DNA of 64,000 bases from Pedobacter duraquae. Lineage in GTDB: Bacteria > Bacteroidota > Bacteroidia > Sphingobacteriales > Sphingobacteriaceae. Positions 36,476 to 44,886 of this stretch are shown here, piece after piece; positions within the stretch are counted from its first letter, which is position 1; every line of letters begins with the position of its first letter. The stretch covers positions 1 to 64,000 of the forward strand of contig NZ_SNWM01000001.1 in assembly GCF_004362245.1 (NCBI RefSeq), in the 5' to 3' direction. The translations under genes were made by a program, and so were the position numbers. The notes beneath the pieces were generated by a model. It saw only the letters and a list, made by a program, of their open reading frames with translations. It was not told the DNA's origin and made no database searches.

Positions 36476-36892
36476 TCATAGTTCCTTATATATAATTTTC
36501 ACTCCATATATTTCATTAGCTTTTTTAAATGTCCTCAATTTTGAATCGAATGAGATTTCCAAAGTCTTTTCACTTAACCAAGTTAAGTTTATCGCATTTG
36601 AATCCAGTGTTGCAGAGTTATGATCAGAGTTTACGATAAAAACATTTCCTAACTCCGCATCGGTTAATTCGAAATCTGCATTTTCCAGAATTACATGCAA
36701 AGAATTATCGGTAGTTGCATTGCCATCCTTGATAAACACCATAGCTTTTTTTGTCTTCTTTTGATTATAAGCTTGTTTCAAGAGCGTAGGAGGAATGTCC
36801 CCGAAAATCTGATCACATGAAATAAAACATAATGTAAAAAGTAGAAATATGAGAAATATTATTGATTTACAGCCAAATAACATATAATTCAT
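36476..36892 (-). CDS. Uncharacterised lipoprotein
   Basis: A 138-aa protein with a lipoprotein leader (IIFLIFLLFTLCFISC). The mature part (TKKAMVFIKDGNATTDNSLHVILENADFELTDAELGNVFIVNSDH) is beta-rich. First of a run of four minus-strand genes with gaps of 10, 17 and 52 bp, so probably one operon. No family recognised. Confidence 0.65.
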   Translation of the reverse strand: MNYMLFGCKSIIFLIFLLFTLCFISCDQIFGDIPPTLLKQAYNQKKTKKAMVFIKDGNATTDNSLHVILENADFELTDAELGNVFIVNSDHNSATLDSNAINLTWLSEKTLEISFDSKLRTFKKANEIYGVKIIYKEL

Positions 36893-37093
36893 GTTTATAG
36901 TTGCACTAACAAAGCCCGGTTAAATGGAAACGAATAATGTACCAATGATTTTTCATCATTACTGTCTTAGGAACACGAAACCCCACCATTTGGGTCGAAG
37001 CGTTACCGATTGGCTTTTTCAAGTTTGTCATTTACTATATATTTTAGGCAATGATATATTACTTTACACCGAATTACATTTAAGGTATTTATA

Positions 37094-37118
37094 AACCAGA
37101 GGTTGCCTTCCTCTGGTT
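37094..37118 (-). terminator. Terminator after the 40-aa ORF
   Basis: Stem ACCAGAGG/CCTCTGGT with a TTGCCTT-type loop; T-rich sequence follows on both strands, so it may work in both directions. Confidence 0.55.
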
Positions 37119-37133
37119 GTTTTAACTAAGAGC

Positions 37134-37256
37134 TTACACAACAGGTACCCATATTGGGAACGGGCGGCCTTTTGCGTATATCATAGTTCCGTTAGGTAAC
37201 CTGCGGGAGCGTCTGAATATAAGTTTGTGAAGTCTATTGTCGATAAACTTGAACAT
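37134..37256 (-). CDS. Possible 40-aa basic peptide
   Basis: From the ATG at 37256, preceded by GGAGG with a 10-nt spacer, the frame encodes MFKFIDNRLHKLIFRRSRRL followed by PNGTMIYAKGRPFPIWVPVV. The Shine-Dalgarno-like sequence and clean terminator after the stop support translation. The longer frame to 37376 runs through a terminator hairpin and is unlikely. Function unknown. Confidence 0.45.
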   Translation of the reverse strand: MFKFIDNRLHKLIFRRSRRLPNGTMIYAKGRPFPIWVPVV

Positions 37257-37323
37257 ATCATTTTTACCTCCTTTCTGACAATTTTTTAAAGTCTGCTTGA
37301 CAAAGACTGCGAGAACATGGCAT

Positions 37324-37356
37324 AAAAAAACCCAGAGTGTCTCGCAACGCTCTGGG
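37324..37356 (-). terminator. Rho-independent terminator downstream of the DUF4145 gene
   Basis: Minus-strand stem CCCAGAGCGT/ACACTCTGGG (one G-T pair) with loop TGCGAG and a following run of seven T. It lies between the DUF4145 gene and the 40-aa frame. Confidence 0.75.
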
Positions 37357-37498
37357 ATGTTTTGACTAAAATCCATTCTATAGCAATTATAAGTAATACA
37401 TACTTGATCGCTTTAATTAGCTCTAGTTATGGCGAAGTAAAAATCCATGTAGTTTATCGACAGTACAAATATATTAAAATCTATTAAAATAGTTAAAT

Positions 37499-38170
37499 CT
37501 ATTTCATTGGGGTTTTTCCTGCATCACTTAATTTCTGATTTAATGCATCTCTCTTAGCTTTAATTAAAGCTGGCTGAACAAAATAGAAATCAAATAATGA
37601 TTCTAACACATCTAATAACCATTCAGCCTCACCTGCTTCTACGTCTACAATTTCCCCAGTCGATGTGCTTTTTATTGGATGAGATGCAAAATTTCCTATA
37701 TTCCTGATTGCATCAATACTTTCAGAAAGGTGTGATGGTAGCTTACCACTATCAATTATTTCCTGTATTTCTTTTGCAAGTTCTCCAGGCTTAACTCCTG
37801 CTTTCTCTCTTAACAAGATTTGGAGACAGCGTCTACTTAAAGCAGCACTTGCTTTTGGGCTAAAGTCTAATATGAGGCACGCTTCGTTATAATCTTTAGA
37901 AAATTTAGAATCGACTTCTTGCGATAGAGATGGTCTTGAAGATTTTAATGGATTTACATATATAGAACTAATTTCATCCATTGGACCAATCATGTTACCG
38001 TACGGATCATTTCTAAATCCCGTACTTTTTATAAGAGAAATAATATTTTTCTTGCAGTTTGGATTTGGGCAATTCATTGATTTTGTAAACCAATACCCAT
38101 CAGAATCGTTGCCATAAAAATGAAACTTAAAAGATTCGTTAATGTAGTTTACGCAGTGAGGACATTTCAT
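37499..38170 (-). CDS. DUF4145 domain protein
   Basis: A 223-aa protein. N-terminal zinc ribbon (CPHC at 3-6 and CPNPNC at 34-39), then the DUF4145 helical domain (about 85-190: EACLILDFSPKASAALSRRCLQILLREKAG and IDAIRNIGNFASHP). DUF4145 proteins are common in defence islands and are often fused to restriction-type nucleases; stand-alone copies like this have no assigned function. The gene is followed by a strong terminator. Confidence 0.85.
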   Translation of the reverse strand: MKCPHCVNYINESFKFHFYGNDSDGYWFTKSMNCPNPNCKKNIISLIKSTGFRNDPYGNMIGPMDEISSIYVNPLKSSRPSLSQEVDSKFSKDYNEACLILDFSPKASAALSRRCLQILLREKAGVKPGELAKEIQEIIDSGKLPSHLSESIDAIRNIGNFASHPIKSTSTGEIVDVEAGEAEWLLDVLESLFDFYFVQPALIKAKRDALNQKLSDAGKTPMK

Positions 38171-38203
38171 TTATTTGATTATTCTTGTTAAGCGTTATAT
38201 AAA

Positions 38204-38231
38204 AAAAGCTCAGCGATTAGACTGAGCTTTT
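38204..38231. terminator. Bidirectional terminator
   Basis: Stem AAGCTCAG/CTGAGCTT with an 8-nt loop, A-run on the left and T-run on the right. It separates the coiled-coil gene from the DUF4145 gene. Confidence 0.7.
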
Positions 38232-38257
38232 CATTATGTTTTAATTAACTTTAATAT

Positions 38258-38575
38258 TTAGTTTAGTGGCTGTTCTCCCGATTTAGCTTCTTCTTTAGCC
38301 AGGTAAGGATAGTCGTTTTCATAACGTGTTACTACAGATATTTTTTGAATTTCTGTTTTAATATCATTAAAGCCAGTTTCGAGTATTTCAATTGTTGACG
38401 AAGAGTTTCCTTGTAAGATGTCTACCTTTTCATTAAGGCTATTCAATTTAGCATTTATAACATCAAATCTTTTATTAAATGACTCGAAATTTTTATCAAT
38501 CTTTTGAAAAGCAGATTGAACAGCATCAATGAACGTATCAAGTTTTTCTTCCAATCTAGTTAATCTCTCTTCCAT
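38258..38575 (-). CDS. Coiled-coil protein (105 aa)
   Basis: Almost the whole protein is heptad-patterned: RLTRLEEKLDTFIDAVQSAF, FESFNKRFDVINAKLNSLNEKVDILQG and ILETGFNDIKTEIQKIS. No enzymatic motif. Such proteins act as oligomerisation partners. It has its own terminator and is not tightly linked to the next gene upstream. Confidence 0.65.
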   Translation of the reverse strand: MEERLTRLEEKLDTFIDAVQSAFQKIDKNFESFNKRFDVINAKLNSLNEKVDILQGNSSSTIEILETGFNDIKTEIQKISVVTRYENDYPYLAKEEAKSGEQPLN

Positions 38576-38654
38576 TTTTATTTAGTTATAAATTGATACA
38601 AATATAATCATTATTACTATAAATATCTGCATCATCAAAATAATCAATACTATC

Positions 38655-39092
38655 TCATCCTTTTTTAGGTGGTGGAACTTTCATTAGTGCTCCTAACAAT
38701 TGATTAAACGTAGGTTCTTGCTTTGGTTCTTCATCTACAATAATATCTTCTTCACCAGTAAATGACTTTAAAGCATTCAAAGATAGATCAGTCAATAAAT
38801 CCTTAGCACTCTTAATAAGATCTTCACTTTCATTACCACTAATAATTGAAATAAGAATCTCTATAACCTCATCTAGATAAAGACCATTATTCCATTTATT
38901 TTGAGATTTAAATCTTCTAAAAGAAGGGAAATCATTGAAATCTTTTTCTTTAGCTCGTAAGAGCATTAATAAACTGGTTACTGCTATAATTGCATATCCA
39001 TTCTCTAATAATGCATATTTGATCTTCTTACCTCTGAAAACAAAAGTGCCTTCACTTTTAACTATTAAATCCTTATCTTCTTTACTTTTCAT
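38655..39092 (-). CDS. Uncharacterised 145-aa protein
   Basis: Contains a hydrophobic segment (ENGYAIIAVTSLLMLLRAKEKDF) that is probably buried rather than membrane-spanning, and a helical acidic C-terminus ending PPPKKG. No family recognised. It sits beside the IS1595-type transposase and may be an uncharacterised passenger of the same insertion. Confidence 0.55.
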   Translation of the reverse strand: MKSKEDKDLIVKSEGTFVFRGKKIKYALLENGYAIIAVTSLLMLLRAKEKDFNDFPSFRRFKSQNKWNNGLYLDEVIEILISIISGNESEDLIKSAKDLLTDLSLNALKSFTGEEDIIVDEEPKQEPTFNQLLGALMKVPPPKKG

Positions 39093-39214
39093 TCAGGTAA
39101 TTATTATAAATTGAAATAAATGATTACATCATTGTTTAAATACTATTAACCTAATTTATATATTAAATATCGGTTCGAAACTGAAAAAATCAAGTGGCTG
39201 ATTAAAATATTATC

Positions 39215-40144
39215 CTAATTTTTATCTCCTACTTCAATTAGTTCAGAGTATTTTAAACGTCCACCAATATTACCTAAAACATAATTAAATCTCTGTGATG
39301 CTGAATTATGTCTTGTATTAAATCTGAGCATCTCTTCATTAACATAGCTCTGTAAATGATACTTACTGACCCAATGGTAGTTGGAATCAATCATTCTTTT
39401 TAAATGAGACCAAAAATTCTCTATGCCATTTGTAGATGCCATTTGGTTAACAAACTCCTTAGCTCCATGATTAACTCGATGGTGCAGATATTTTTCACTA
39501 AGTCTATTATAAGCTAACCATTCATCTGTATAGACTGTAGCACCATGAGGAACCATACTTTCGATCATAGGCTGTATTGTGCTCATAGATACATTATCTA
39601 CAACTTTAGCATACACATTCCCATTACGCTCCCTCATTCCAACTACAGGCTTCTTTGAAGTGGTATTTCTTCCTTGGGTTTTACCTGTCTTTTTGTGCTT
39701 ATGTTTATTTGGTTCCTTACCACCTACATAGGTTTCATCAACTTCAACATGATCAGTAAACTCAGCTTGGAAATCTGGATGTTCAAAAGCGTAACGTAAT
39801 CTATGTAAAATGAACCATGCAGTTTTTTGAGTAACATCAATATCTTTTGCTAACTGATGTGATGAAATACCTTTTTTATGAGACGAAAACACATATAACG
39901 CTAAGAACCATTTTACCAGAGGAATTTTTGTGTTATCAAAAATGGTTTGTGTTTTTACATTAAAGTATTTGCCAGAGTTTTTGCATTTGTATTTATTTCC
40001 TGCACAGCTATAAACTTTAGATTCTGGATCAAATGGGGAAACAACATTTCCATCCCATCTTATTTTTTCAAGATGATTAATACAGTCCTGTTCTGTGGGG
40101 AATTTTTGCAGTAGATCTATAATACTTTTAAACTCTGGAAGCAT
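39215..40144 (-). CDS. IS1595-family (ISXO2-like) transposase
   Basis: A 309-aa DDE transposase of complete length. Catalytic residues: Asp136 (HVEVDETYVGG), Asp207 (VYTDEWLAY) and Glu242 (NGIENFWSHLKR). The N-terminal domain has a partial zinc-ribbon-like region with Cys47 and Cys54. I could not define clear terminal inverted repeats or a target duplication, so the element ends are unresolved and it may be a gene without intact ends. Confidence 0.9.
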   Translation of the reverse strand: MLPEFKSIIDLLQKFPTEQDCINHLEKIRWDGNVVSPFDPESKVYSCAGNKYKCKNSGKYFNVKTQTIFDNTKIPLVKWFLALYVFSSHKKGISSHQLAKDIDVTQKTAWFILHRLRYAFEHPDFQAEFTDHVEVDETYVGGKEPNKHKHKKTGKTQGRNTTSKKPVVGMRERNGNVYAKVVDNVSMSTIQPMIESMVPHGATVYTDEWLAYNRLSEKYLHHRVNHGAKEFVNQMASTNGIENFWSHLKRMIDSNYHWVSKYHLQSYVNEEMLRFNTRHNSASQRFNYVLGNIGGRLKYSELIEVGDKN

Positions 40145-40208
40145 GGTGTAAATATAGTATTAAAATTTGAAATAAACAAATTTGAGTATTTAATTACACT
40201 TATTGCTG

Positions 40209-41039
40209 TTAACTTAAAAATCGCTTTATCCAAATTATTGATCGATAGATTGCCATGCTCAGATAGTATGATGTGAACAAATTTATAATCATCAGCCAAA
40301 CTGTAAATTTCACAGTAGGACTGTATGTTGCAATCAAAATAGCAAATGAGATCAATGACAAACAAGTCATTATTTCGACCCATTTTGTTTGTATGGTTTT
40401 CCTTTCCTCTTCCTCTTGATATGGAGCGAGTCTAACGTCTTTTTTTACGATGCTCACCATTAAAATTGGTTCCATATTAGTTGTATTATCTATTAGAAAG
40501 CTGAATATCCCGATTCCATTTTTATTAAAAACCGGTATGTGAAATTTTTTTTCTCTTGTAACATGATCGATCTCACCTCGTAATCGGATCTGTGCCCCTT
40601 CATCTAGCGATTCTATTGTCCTGTTTCTTTCAGAAACATCCATGAAGTACCTATAATACCCATCTGATAACAATAATGGTGTAAAAACCTCGTCCTGTTT
40701 GTATTGTCCAGAATTGGCGTAAAATGTATTAAATTCAGGAACGGTAAACACGACCTCTACATCATCTATGTTTTTATTACTGTCATTACGTATCTCGACA
40801 GTAATCAAGTGTAAATTATTGCAAGGTGCCCCATTATAGAGCACATCAATTTTACCCCATGTTGCAGAGTTGCTGGAGTATGCCACCCTTTGGATGAAGA
40901 TTCTTTTAGTAAGTAAGACTTCCCGATTCAGTAATCTTGTTGTTATGATTGTTCCTAAAATACCTGTGCCGAATACACCAATATAACTTACTAAGTCTGT
41001 TAATATTTTTTTTGGCTCTTCCATAGCTACCAATGACAT
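40209..41039 (-). CDS. Uncharacterised membrane protein (276 aa)
   Basis: One N-terminal transmembrane helix (YIGVFGTGILGTIITTRLL), a beta-rich domain of about 170 residues (residues 45-210, with DSNKNIDDVEVVFTVPEF) and two C-terminal helices (WVEIMTCLSLISFAILIATY and VWLMIINLFTSYYLSMAIY). The Met6 start (41024) is equally possible. No family recognised. The domain between helices could be a sensor or a partner-binding module. Confidence 0.6.
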   Translation of the reverse strand: MSLVAMEEPKKILTDLVSYIGVFGTGILGTIITTRLLNREVLLTKRIFIQRVAYSSNSATWGKIDVLYNGAPCNNLHLITVEIRNDSNKNIDDVEVVFTVPEFNTFYANSGQYKQDEVFTPLLLSDGYYRYFMDVSERNRTIESLDEGAQIRLRGEIDHVTREKKFHIPVFNKNGIGIFSFLIDNTTNMEPILMVSIVKKDVRLAPYQEEEERKTIQTKWVEIMTCLSLISFAILIATYSPTVKFTVWLMIINLFTSYYLSMAIYRSIIWIKRFLS

Positions 41040-41074
41040 TTATAAATGTAAATGTCTGATTTATATTTGTAAAC

Positions 41075-41302
41075 ATGGGAAAAATTAAAAAATCTAAAAG
41101 ATGGGAGTTAATATATCTGTTGATGGATCAACAGGCATGTGATGTCATTCAAGAACTATATCACATTAATTTCAATATAAGTGATGATCGAAGAAAACAA
41201 AAGATTGCAAGCAAAATTGAAAACTTTTTTATAGAAAGAACTAAATTATTTGAGGAACTTCAGAAACAGGGTACTTTAAAATTAAATAACCTGATAAATT
41301 AG
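41075..41302 (+). CDS. Small helical protein (75 aa)
   Basis: Charged helical protein (MGKIKKSKRWELIYLLMDQQACDVIQELYHIN) divergent from the membrane protein gene. Its 3' end overlaps the converging 105-aa gene by 62 bp. No family recognised, but composition is coding-like. Confidence 0.5.
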   Translation: MGKIKKSKRWELIYLLMDQQACDVIQELYHINFNISDDRRKQKIASKIENFFIERTKLFEELQKQGTLKLNNLIN

Positions 41303-41558
41303 ACTCGATTTCAAGATCCTTTTCACTTATCAAGTTATAATGCATTAATAGGTTTCGAAGAACATAGTGATCCAAACTAACATTAAAGACATATACTCTT
41401 GAGTAGTCGGCATACTGAACCGTACGTGGGTACTCATTGTATGAGATTATCCACTTATCAAAACCGTAGGTCAAGGACTTATATTCAGTCAATTTGATAT
41501 TATTGATGACATTAATAATAGCTATTATTTTTATTTGTGATTTTTCCAAACTTCCCAT
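41241..41558 (-). CDS. Uncharacterised 105-aa protein
   Basis: Alpha/beta composition (IIAIINVINNIKLTEYKSLTYGFDKWII). It starts 6 bp after the stop of the XRE regulator, so the two are likely co-transcribed, like a regulator with its partner. No family recognised. Confidence 0.55.
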   Translation of the reverse strand: MGSLEKSQIKIIAIINVINNIKLTEYKSLTYGFDKWIISYNEYPRTVQYADYSRVYVFNVSLDHYVLRNLLMHYNLISEKDLEIESNLSGYLILKYPVSEVPQII

Positions 41559-41564
41559 TAATAT

Positions 41565-41807
41565 TTATCGTTCTAATAATTGACTGGCTTTGACTTCTAA
41601 CACATTTGCAATATCGAAAACAATGGAAATGTTTGCATTCACTATGCCTCTTTCCATCCTGCTGATCTGGGAATAATCTACATCTAACCTGTTTGCTAAT
41701 TCCTGCATAGTCATATTGCGCTCCTTCCTGTATCGCTTAATATTGTTAGCTAAGGTGGATATCCCTTCCTCATTTCTCCTATGTTTTCCGTCCTTAACCA
41801 TCATCAC
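41565..41807 (-). CDS. XRE-family transcriptional regulator
   Basis: An 80-aa protein, nearly all of it an HTH_3 domain (LANNIKRYRKERNMTMQELANRLDVDYSQISRMERGIVNANISIVFDIANVLEV). It probably represses its own two-gene operon and may affect the divergent lipoprotein gene 77 bp away. Confidence 0.88.
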   Translation of the reverse strand: MMMVKDGKHRRNEEGISTLANNIKRYRKERNMTMQELANRLDVDYSQISRMERGIVNANISIVFDIANVLEVKASQLLER

Positions 41808-41883
41808 AAGAAAAGGAATAATTACATTTTGATATAGGGATTTTAATCCCTGTTATTGTTCGGATAATTTAACGCTTTAACAA

Positions 41884-42186
41884 ATGAAGAGACTATTAAT
41901 ATCGATTTTAAGTATCGCTATTACAATGCTTTACTCATGTACTCCAAAAACACCAGAGAAATTAGCCCAGACATCATGTGATTGTTATAAAGAAGCTAGA
42001 TCAATGCATAACACAACAAAACAGCTCAGAAAGATGGATGAATGTTTTAGTATAGTTCAGGCCAACTTGGAACGACTACAACAATTAGGTATTGATAATG
42101 ATTGGACACCTGAACAAGTTCAAAATGCCAGATTAAAATTTGATAAAATATATAACAATTGCAATGGAAACACTAACAGCAAATGA
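41884..42186 (+). CDS. Small lipoprotein (100 aa)
   Basis: Lipoprotein signal LLISILSIAITMLYSC, then a Cys-containing helical domain (CDCYKEARSMHNTTKQLRKMDECFS). First of three overlapping plus-strand genes (41.9-42.9 kb). Function unknown. Confidence 0.65.
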   Translation: MKRLLISILSIAITMLYSCTPKTPEKLAQTSCDCYKEARSMHNTTKQLRKMDECFSIVQANLERLQQLGIDNDWTPEQVQNARLKFDKIYNNCNGNTNSK

Positions 42187-42667
42187 GCACAAAGTATCTG
42201 AAATAATTATCGGATCAGAGAAGTTTACAGTAACGGATAAAAGGGTGATCTTCAATCATCCAAATAACAACGCATTTATTGGGATTAATGAGCTAAGAGG
42301 TGCGGAAATGAAGGAAATGGATGTTAAGTATCACAGATTTAAACCAAATTATCAAGCGTTGTCACCTTTGGTGGGTTTGTTTTGGGTAGCTGTAATGTAT
42401 GTTTATATATGTACGACAGAACCACAATTTGGATTTGGTGATTTAACGCCTTTGTTTTTAGCTTTCTTTTGGTGCATAGGGCTATTGCCAGCTACGTTGA
42501 TTGTATTTTACATTATTCAATCCATGACAAGTTATAATAAAAGGCAGATATTGGTAAATATCATCAAAACGGATAATAGTTTTTGGCTTAATCAGTATTA
42601 TGATTTAACTTGTGTAGATCAATTAAGAGAATTAACAGCCACTATCAACAACGCAATCTATGAATAA
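42164..42667 (+). CDS. Uncharacterised membrane protein, PH-like N-terminus
   Basis: About 167 aa. I chose the ATG at 42164 over an upstream TTG at 42140. It overlaps the lipoprotein gene by 23 bp. Residues 1-60 look like a small PH-type domain (IIIGSEKFTVTDKRVIFNH), followed by two transmembrane helices (LSPLVGLFWVAVMYVYICT and LFLAFFWCIGLLPATLIVFYII). No family recognised. Confidence 0.6.
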   Translation: METLTANEHKVSEIIIGSEKFTVTDKRVIFNHPNNNAFIGINELRGAEMKEMDVKYHRFKPNYQALSPLVGLFWVAVMYVYICTTEPQFGFGDLTPLFLAFFWCIGLLPATLIVFYIIQSMTSYNKRQILVNIIKTDNSFWLNQYYDLTCVDQLRELTATINNAIYE

Positions 42668-42884
42668 TATGGAAATACAAAAATTTGAAGACCTTTCATA
42701 CGTACAGCATAAGTACTTCAATGTTGGAAAAATGTTATTAGTTAAGAAACTACCAAACGGTGCATGGTATGGTGTACGTTATCTTGCAGATAATAAAGTT
42801 CTTGTTTACTCAGAATACCATGAAAATGAGCTAGAACCATATCAAGAACCTAGGATTGAAGCCATTGATATTGTCATGATTTAA
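42660..42884 (+). CDS. Small soluble protein (74 aa)
   Basis: Overlaps the preceding gene by 8 bp, so translation is probably coupled. Beta-rich (YFNVGKMLLVKKLPNGAWYGVRYLADNKVLVYSEYH). It converges with the 70-aa gene with an 11-bp overlap. No family recognised. Confidence 0.55.
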   Translation: MNNMEIQKFEDLSYVQHKYFNVGKMLLVKKLPNGAWYGVRYLADNKVLVYSEYHENELEPYQEPRIEAIDIVMI

Positions 42885-43086
42885 CCTCTTGGAATTTCTT
42901 CTCAATATCTAAGATTATTTTCTCTGTAAATTCAACGATATCCTCTCTTCTATTTTCTCTCGTATATAATCTGAGGAATTTGACAGCATCTTCATAATTA
43001 CTTGAATTTAATTCTCTTATCAATTTAGCCAATTCGAGAGCTTCAATTGAAGCCCTGATACATTCGTCTACATAAACACTTTTCAT
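42874..43086 (-). CDS. Small helical protein (70 aa)
   Basis: Helical throughout (DECIRASIEALELAKLIRELNSSNYEDAVKFLRLYTRENRRED). No family recognised. Confidence 0.5.
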   Translation of the reverse strand: MKSVYVDECIRASIEALELAKLIRELNSSNYEDAVKFLRLYTRENRREDIVEFTEKIILDIEKKFQEVKS

Positions 43087-43149
43087 AAATAGTTCTTTTC
43101 AATTAAAATAAATTAGAACCATTCATATCTAAATACTATAAATAATAAA

Positions 43150-43169
43150 GCCCCTCGTTTCCAAGGGGC
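43150..43169 (-). terminator. Terminator of the 91-aa gene
   Basis: Stem GCCCCT/AGGGGC with an 8-nt loop followed on the minus strand by TTTATTATTT. Confidence 0.65.
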
Positions 43170-43195
43170 AGTCATAACTTTCTCATAAAAATTTT

Positions 43196-43471
43196 CTACT
43201 TCTTTTCGTCTAATTTCGCCATCTCCGCTCCGAGATCAAAATAATTTGTTTTACCTATGCCTTCTACACTTCGAAGATATTTTGATTGGTTAAGATAGTT
43301 TTTGACTAACGGAAATGACTTTGGTTTATCTGCTGTCTGAGTCAATGCAGATGCTGCTATGGTTTTGATATCTTCCCATAACTCATTTGTCATGATTGTT
43401 GGTTTACTCATTTTCAAAATCCTAGAAGCAATCGTTGCAACCTGTTCAGATGTTTTTTCATTATCTGCCAT
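43196..43471 (-). CDS. Small uncharacterised protein (91 aa)
   Basis: Helical and Lys/Ser-rich (TSEQVATIASRILKMSKPTIMTNELWEDIKTIAASALTQ). Followed by a clear terminator. No family recognised; the composition resembles short accessory proteins seen with XRE-linked clusters. Confidence 0.55.
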   Translation of the reverse strand: MADNEKTSEQVATIASRILKMSKPTIMTNELWEDIKTIAASALTQTADKPKSFPLVKNYLNQSKYLRSVEGIGKTNYFDLGAEMAKLDEKK

Positions 43472-43638
43472 AATTTCTATGTAGTTGATTTATACTACAT
43501 AACAAATTTACCGAACTAACCCGATTTAGTAAAGTATTGTGGAAAACTAAAAATATTAGATCTATTACGGTTAACCGTAATAACGAAAAAGTGTATAGTG
43601 CTAAATTTATATACAGTATCTAATTACTGTATATAATT

Positions 43639-43776
43639 ATGGCGAAAACAAACACAAAACAAACGTCACCAAAAGTGGCAACAGATGCTTCTAAAATTTT
43701 AAGAGACCCAAAATCTACTCCTGCTGAAAAAAGAGTTGCAGGGTCAGATTTGTCGCAAACTCGCAAAAAGAAGTAG
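43639..43776 (+). CDS. 45-aa basic peptide
   Basis: MAKTNTKQTSPKVATDASKI and LRDPKSTPAEKRVAGSDLSQ, ending TRKKK. This short Lys/Ser/Thr-rich protein with KILRDPKST and AGSDLSQ segments recurs in Bacteroidota and some phage and plasmid genomes. Role unknown. ATG at 43639, stop at 43774-43776. Confidence 0.6.
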   Translation: MAKTNTKQTSPKVATDASKILRDPKSTPAEKRVAGSDLSQTRKKK

Positions 43777-43866
43777 TTTAATTGTATTTAAGGTTCGGAC
43801 TGCCCTTGATGATGAATCAGGGGCTTTACTATTTATAGCATTGAGTTTTGAATATTCTGAGCTATA

Positions 43867-44541
43867 TTAGTTTTTACAAATGGTGTAAAGTAATATATCA
43901 TTGCCATATTTTATTTCTCCTGTCACAATAACTGTCGTACCTTCTCTAAATTCAAATTCCATTCCTTCTGTCAGACAACCCGAAAAATAGTCTGGTGATA
44001 ATATTTTAATTTTTGCGTTAACTGTTTCACCAGGAAAAACAGTTTCCTTGTCAATAAAAGTTTGTTGTCCTGATGTCTGCATTTCTATGAAGTCGAACTT
44101 TATTTGTGGTCTGTAACCGCTTTTAGCCGGAGTCTGTCTACCACCTTGTTCTGTTGTCCTATATTTCAGTTGTGCAATAAAGTCAGTCTTCTTAAATTCC
44201 TGTTCATAGAAATCAAGAATATTTTTTAATATATTATCGAAATTACTTTCATTGCAAAATCTTGCTGAAGTGTCAATGACTTCAACTATGGAACTGTCAG
44301 CTTCAACCTGCCAAGCATTTTTTCCGTTAAACTTCTTTGCGTGTATTCTCTCAATTGTTAATGGTGAGCCGAAATATTCTTTAAGTTCTTTGTCAAAGTC
44401 TGCAATTCTATGCTGGTCTTGTATCGGCCAGTCTTTCATTGCATTTAAGAAAAAAAACGCGATTTCTTTCAGTTTGTGTTCTGTCTGGTCGAGTTCAACC
44501 AAACTCCAAAGTGTCGAATATGTTTCAATTTTGTTGTCCAC
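43867..44541 (-). CDS. Uncharacterised protein with EF-Tu domain-III signature
   Basis: A 224-aa protein. From about residue 133 it reads GGRQTPAKSGYRPQIKF, which matches the start of EF-Tu domain III (GGRHTPFFSGYRPQFY), followed by a beta-barrel-like stretch (PGETVNAKIKILSPDYFSG and FREGTTVIVTGEI). The N-terminal 110 residues are helical and unrelated to the GTPase domain; no P-loop is present. It cannot act as a translation factor. In an immunity-gene neighbourhood it could be a decoy or partner of EF-Tu-dependent toxins, but that is inference. Confidence 0.6.
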   Translation of the reverse strand: MDNKIETYSTLWSLVELDQTEHKLKEIAFFFLNAMKDWPIQDQHRIADFDKELKEYFGSPLTIERIHAKKFNGKNAWQVEADSSIVEVIDTSARFCNESNFDNILKNILDFYEQEFKKTDFIAQLKYRTTEQGGRQTPAKSGYRPQIKFDFIEMQTSGQQTFIDKETVFPGETVNAKIKILSPDYFSGCLTEGMEFEFREGTTVIVTGEIKYGNDILLYTICKN

Positions 44542-44675
44542 TATATCATCCTTTTGAACTTCCCGGTAGCGTTTGGCGGCTTGGCGAATGGTGAAAGTTT
44601 AGATAAAATTACTAAAAGATTGGAAAGGTTGTAGAAGAATTTTCCGCTCCACCAGAGCGTACCAATTTAAAAATA

Positions 44676-44883
44676 TCAGCCGCTTTGAGACTCAAGTTTT
44701 ATTGCTTCTTCATCAATGCGAAAATAGAATTCAAGATAAGCTTTATAGATATCCCGATATTTGTCAAATATTCCTTCCGCGGAAGTTTTTCGGTTACAAA
44801 GTGCATCGTTCCATTTTTGAGACTCGGCATAAGCCCAAATTTCTACTTCTCTATCAGATAAAAATATCGATTTCGGTTTTCAT
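44676..44883 (-). pseudogene. Frameshifted small gene (69 codons)
   Basis: From the ATG at 44883 the frame encodes MKTEIDI and hits a stop; removing one T from the TTTTT run near 44863 restores LSDREVEIWAYAESQKWNDA and on to a stop at 44676. Either a real one-base frameshift or a homopolymer error. The next upstream gene, on the same strand, ends 3 bp before the ATG. No family recognised. Confidence 0.5.
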
Positions 44884-44886
44884 AAT

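Noticed and set aside
39110-40210. Terminal inverted repeats of the IS1595-type element
   Set aside because: Only short A/T-rich similarities (around TTTAATACTAT) were found; not convincing as repeats.
40117-40383. 88-codon minus-strand frame
   Set aside because: Overlaps the 3' end of the 276-aa membrane protein in another frame and the start of the transposase.
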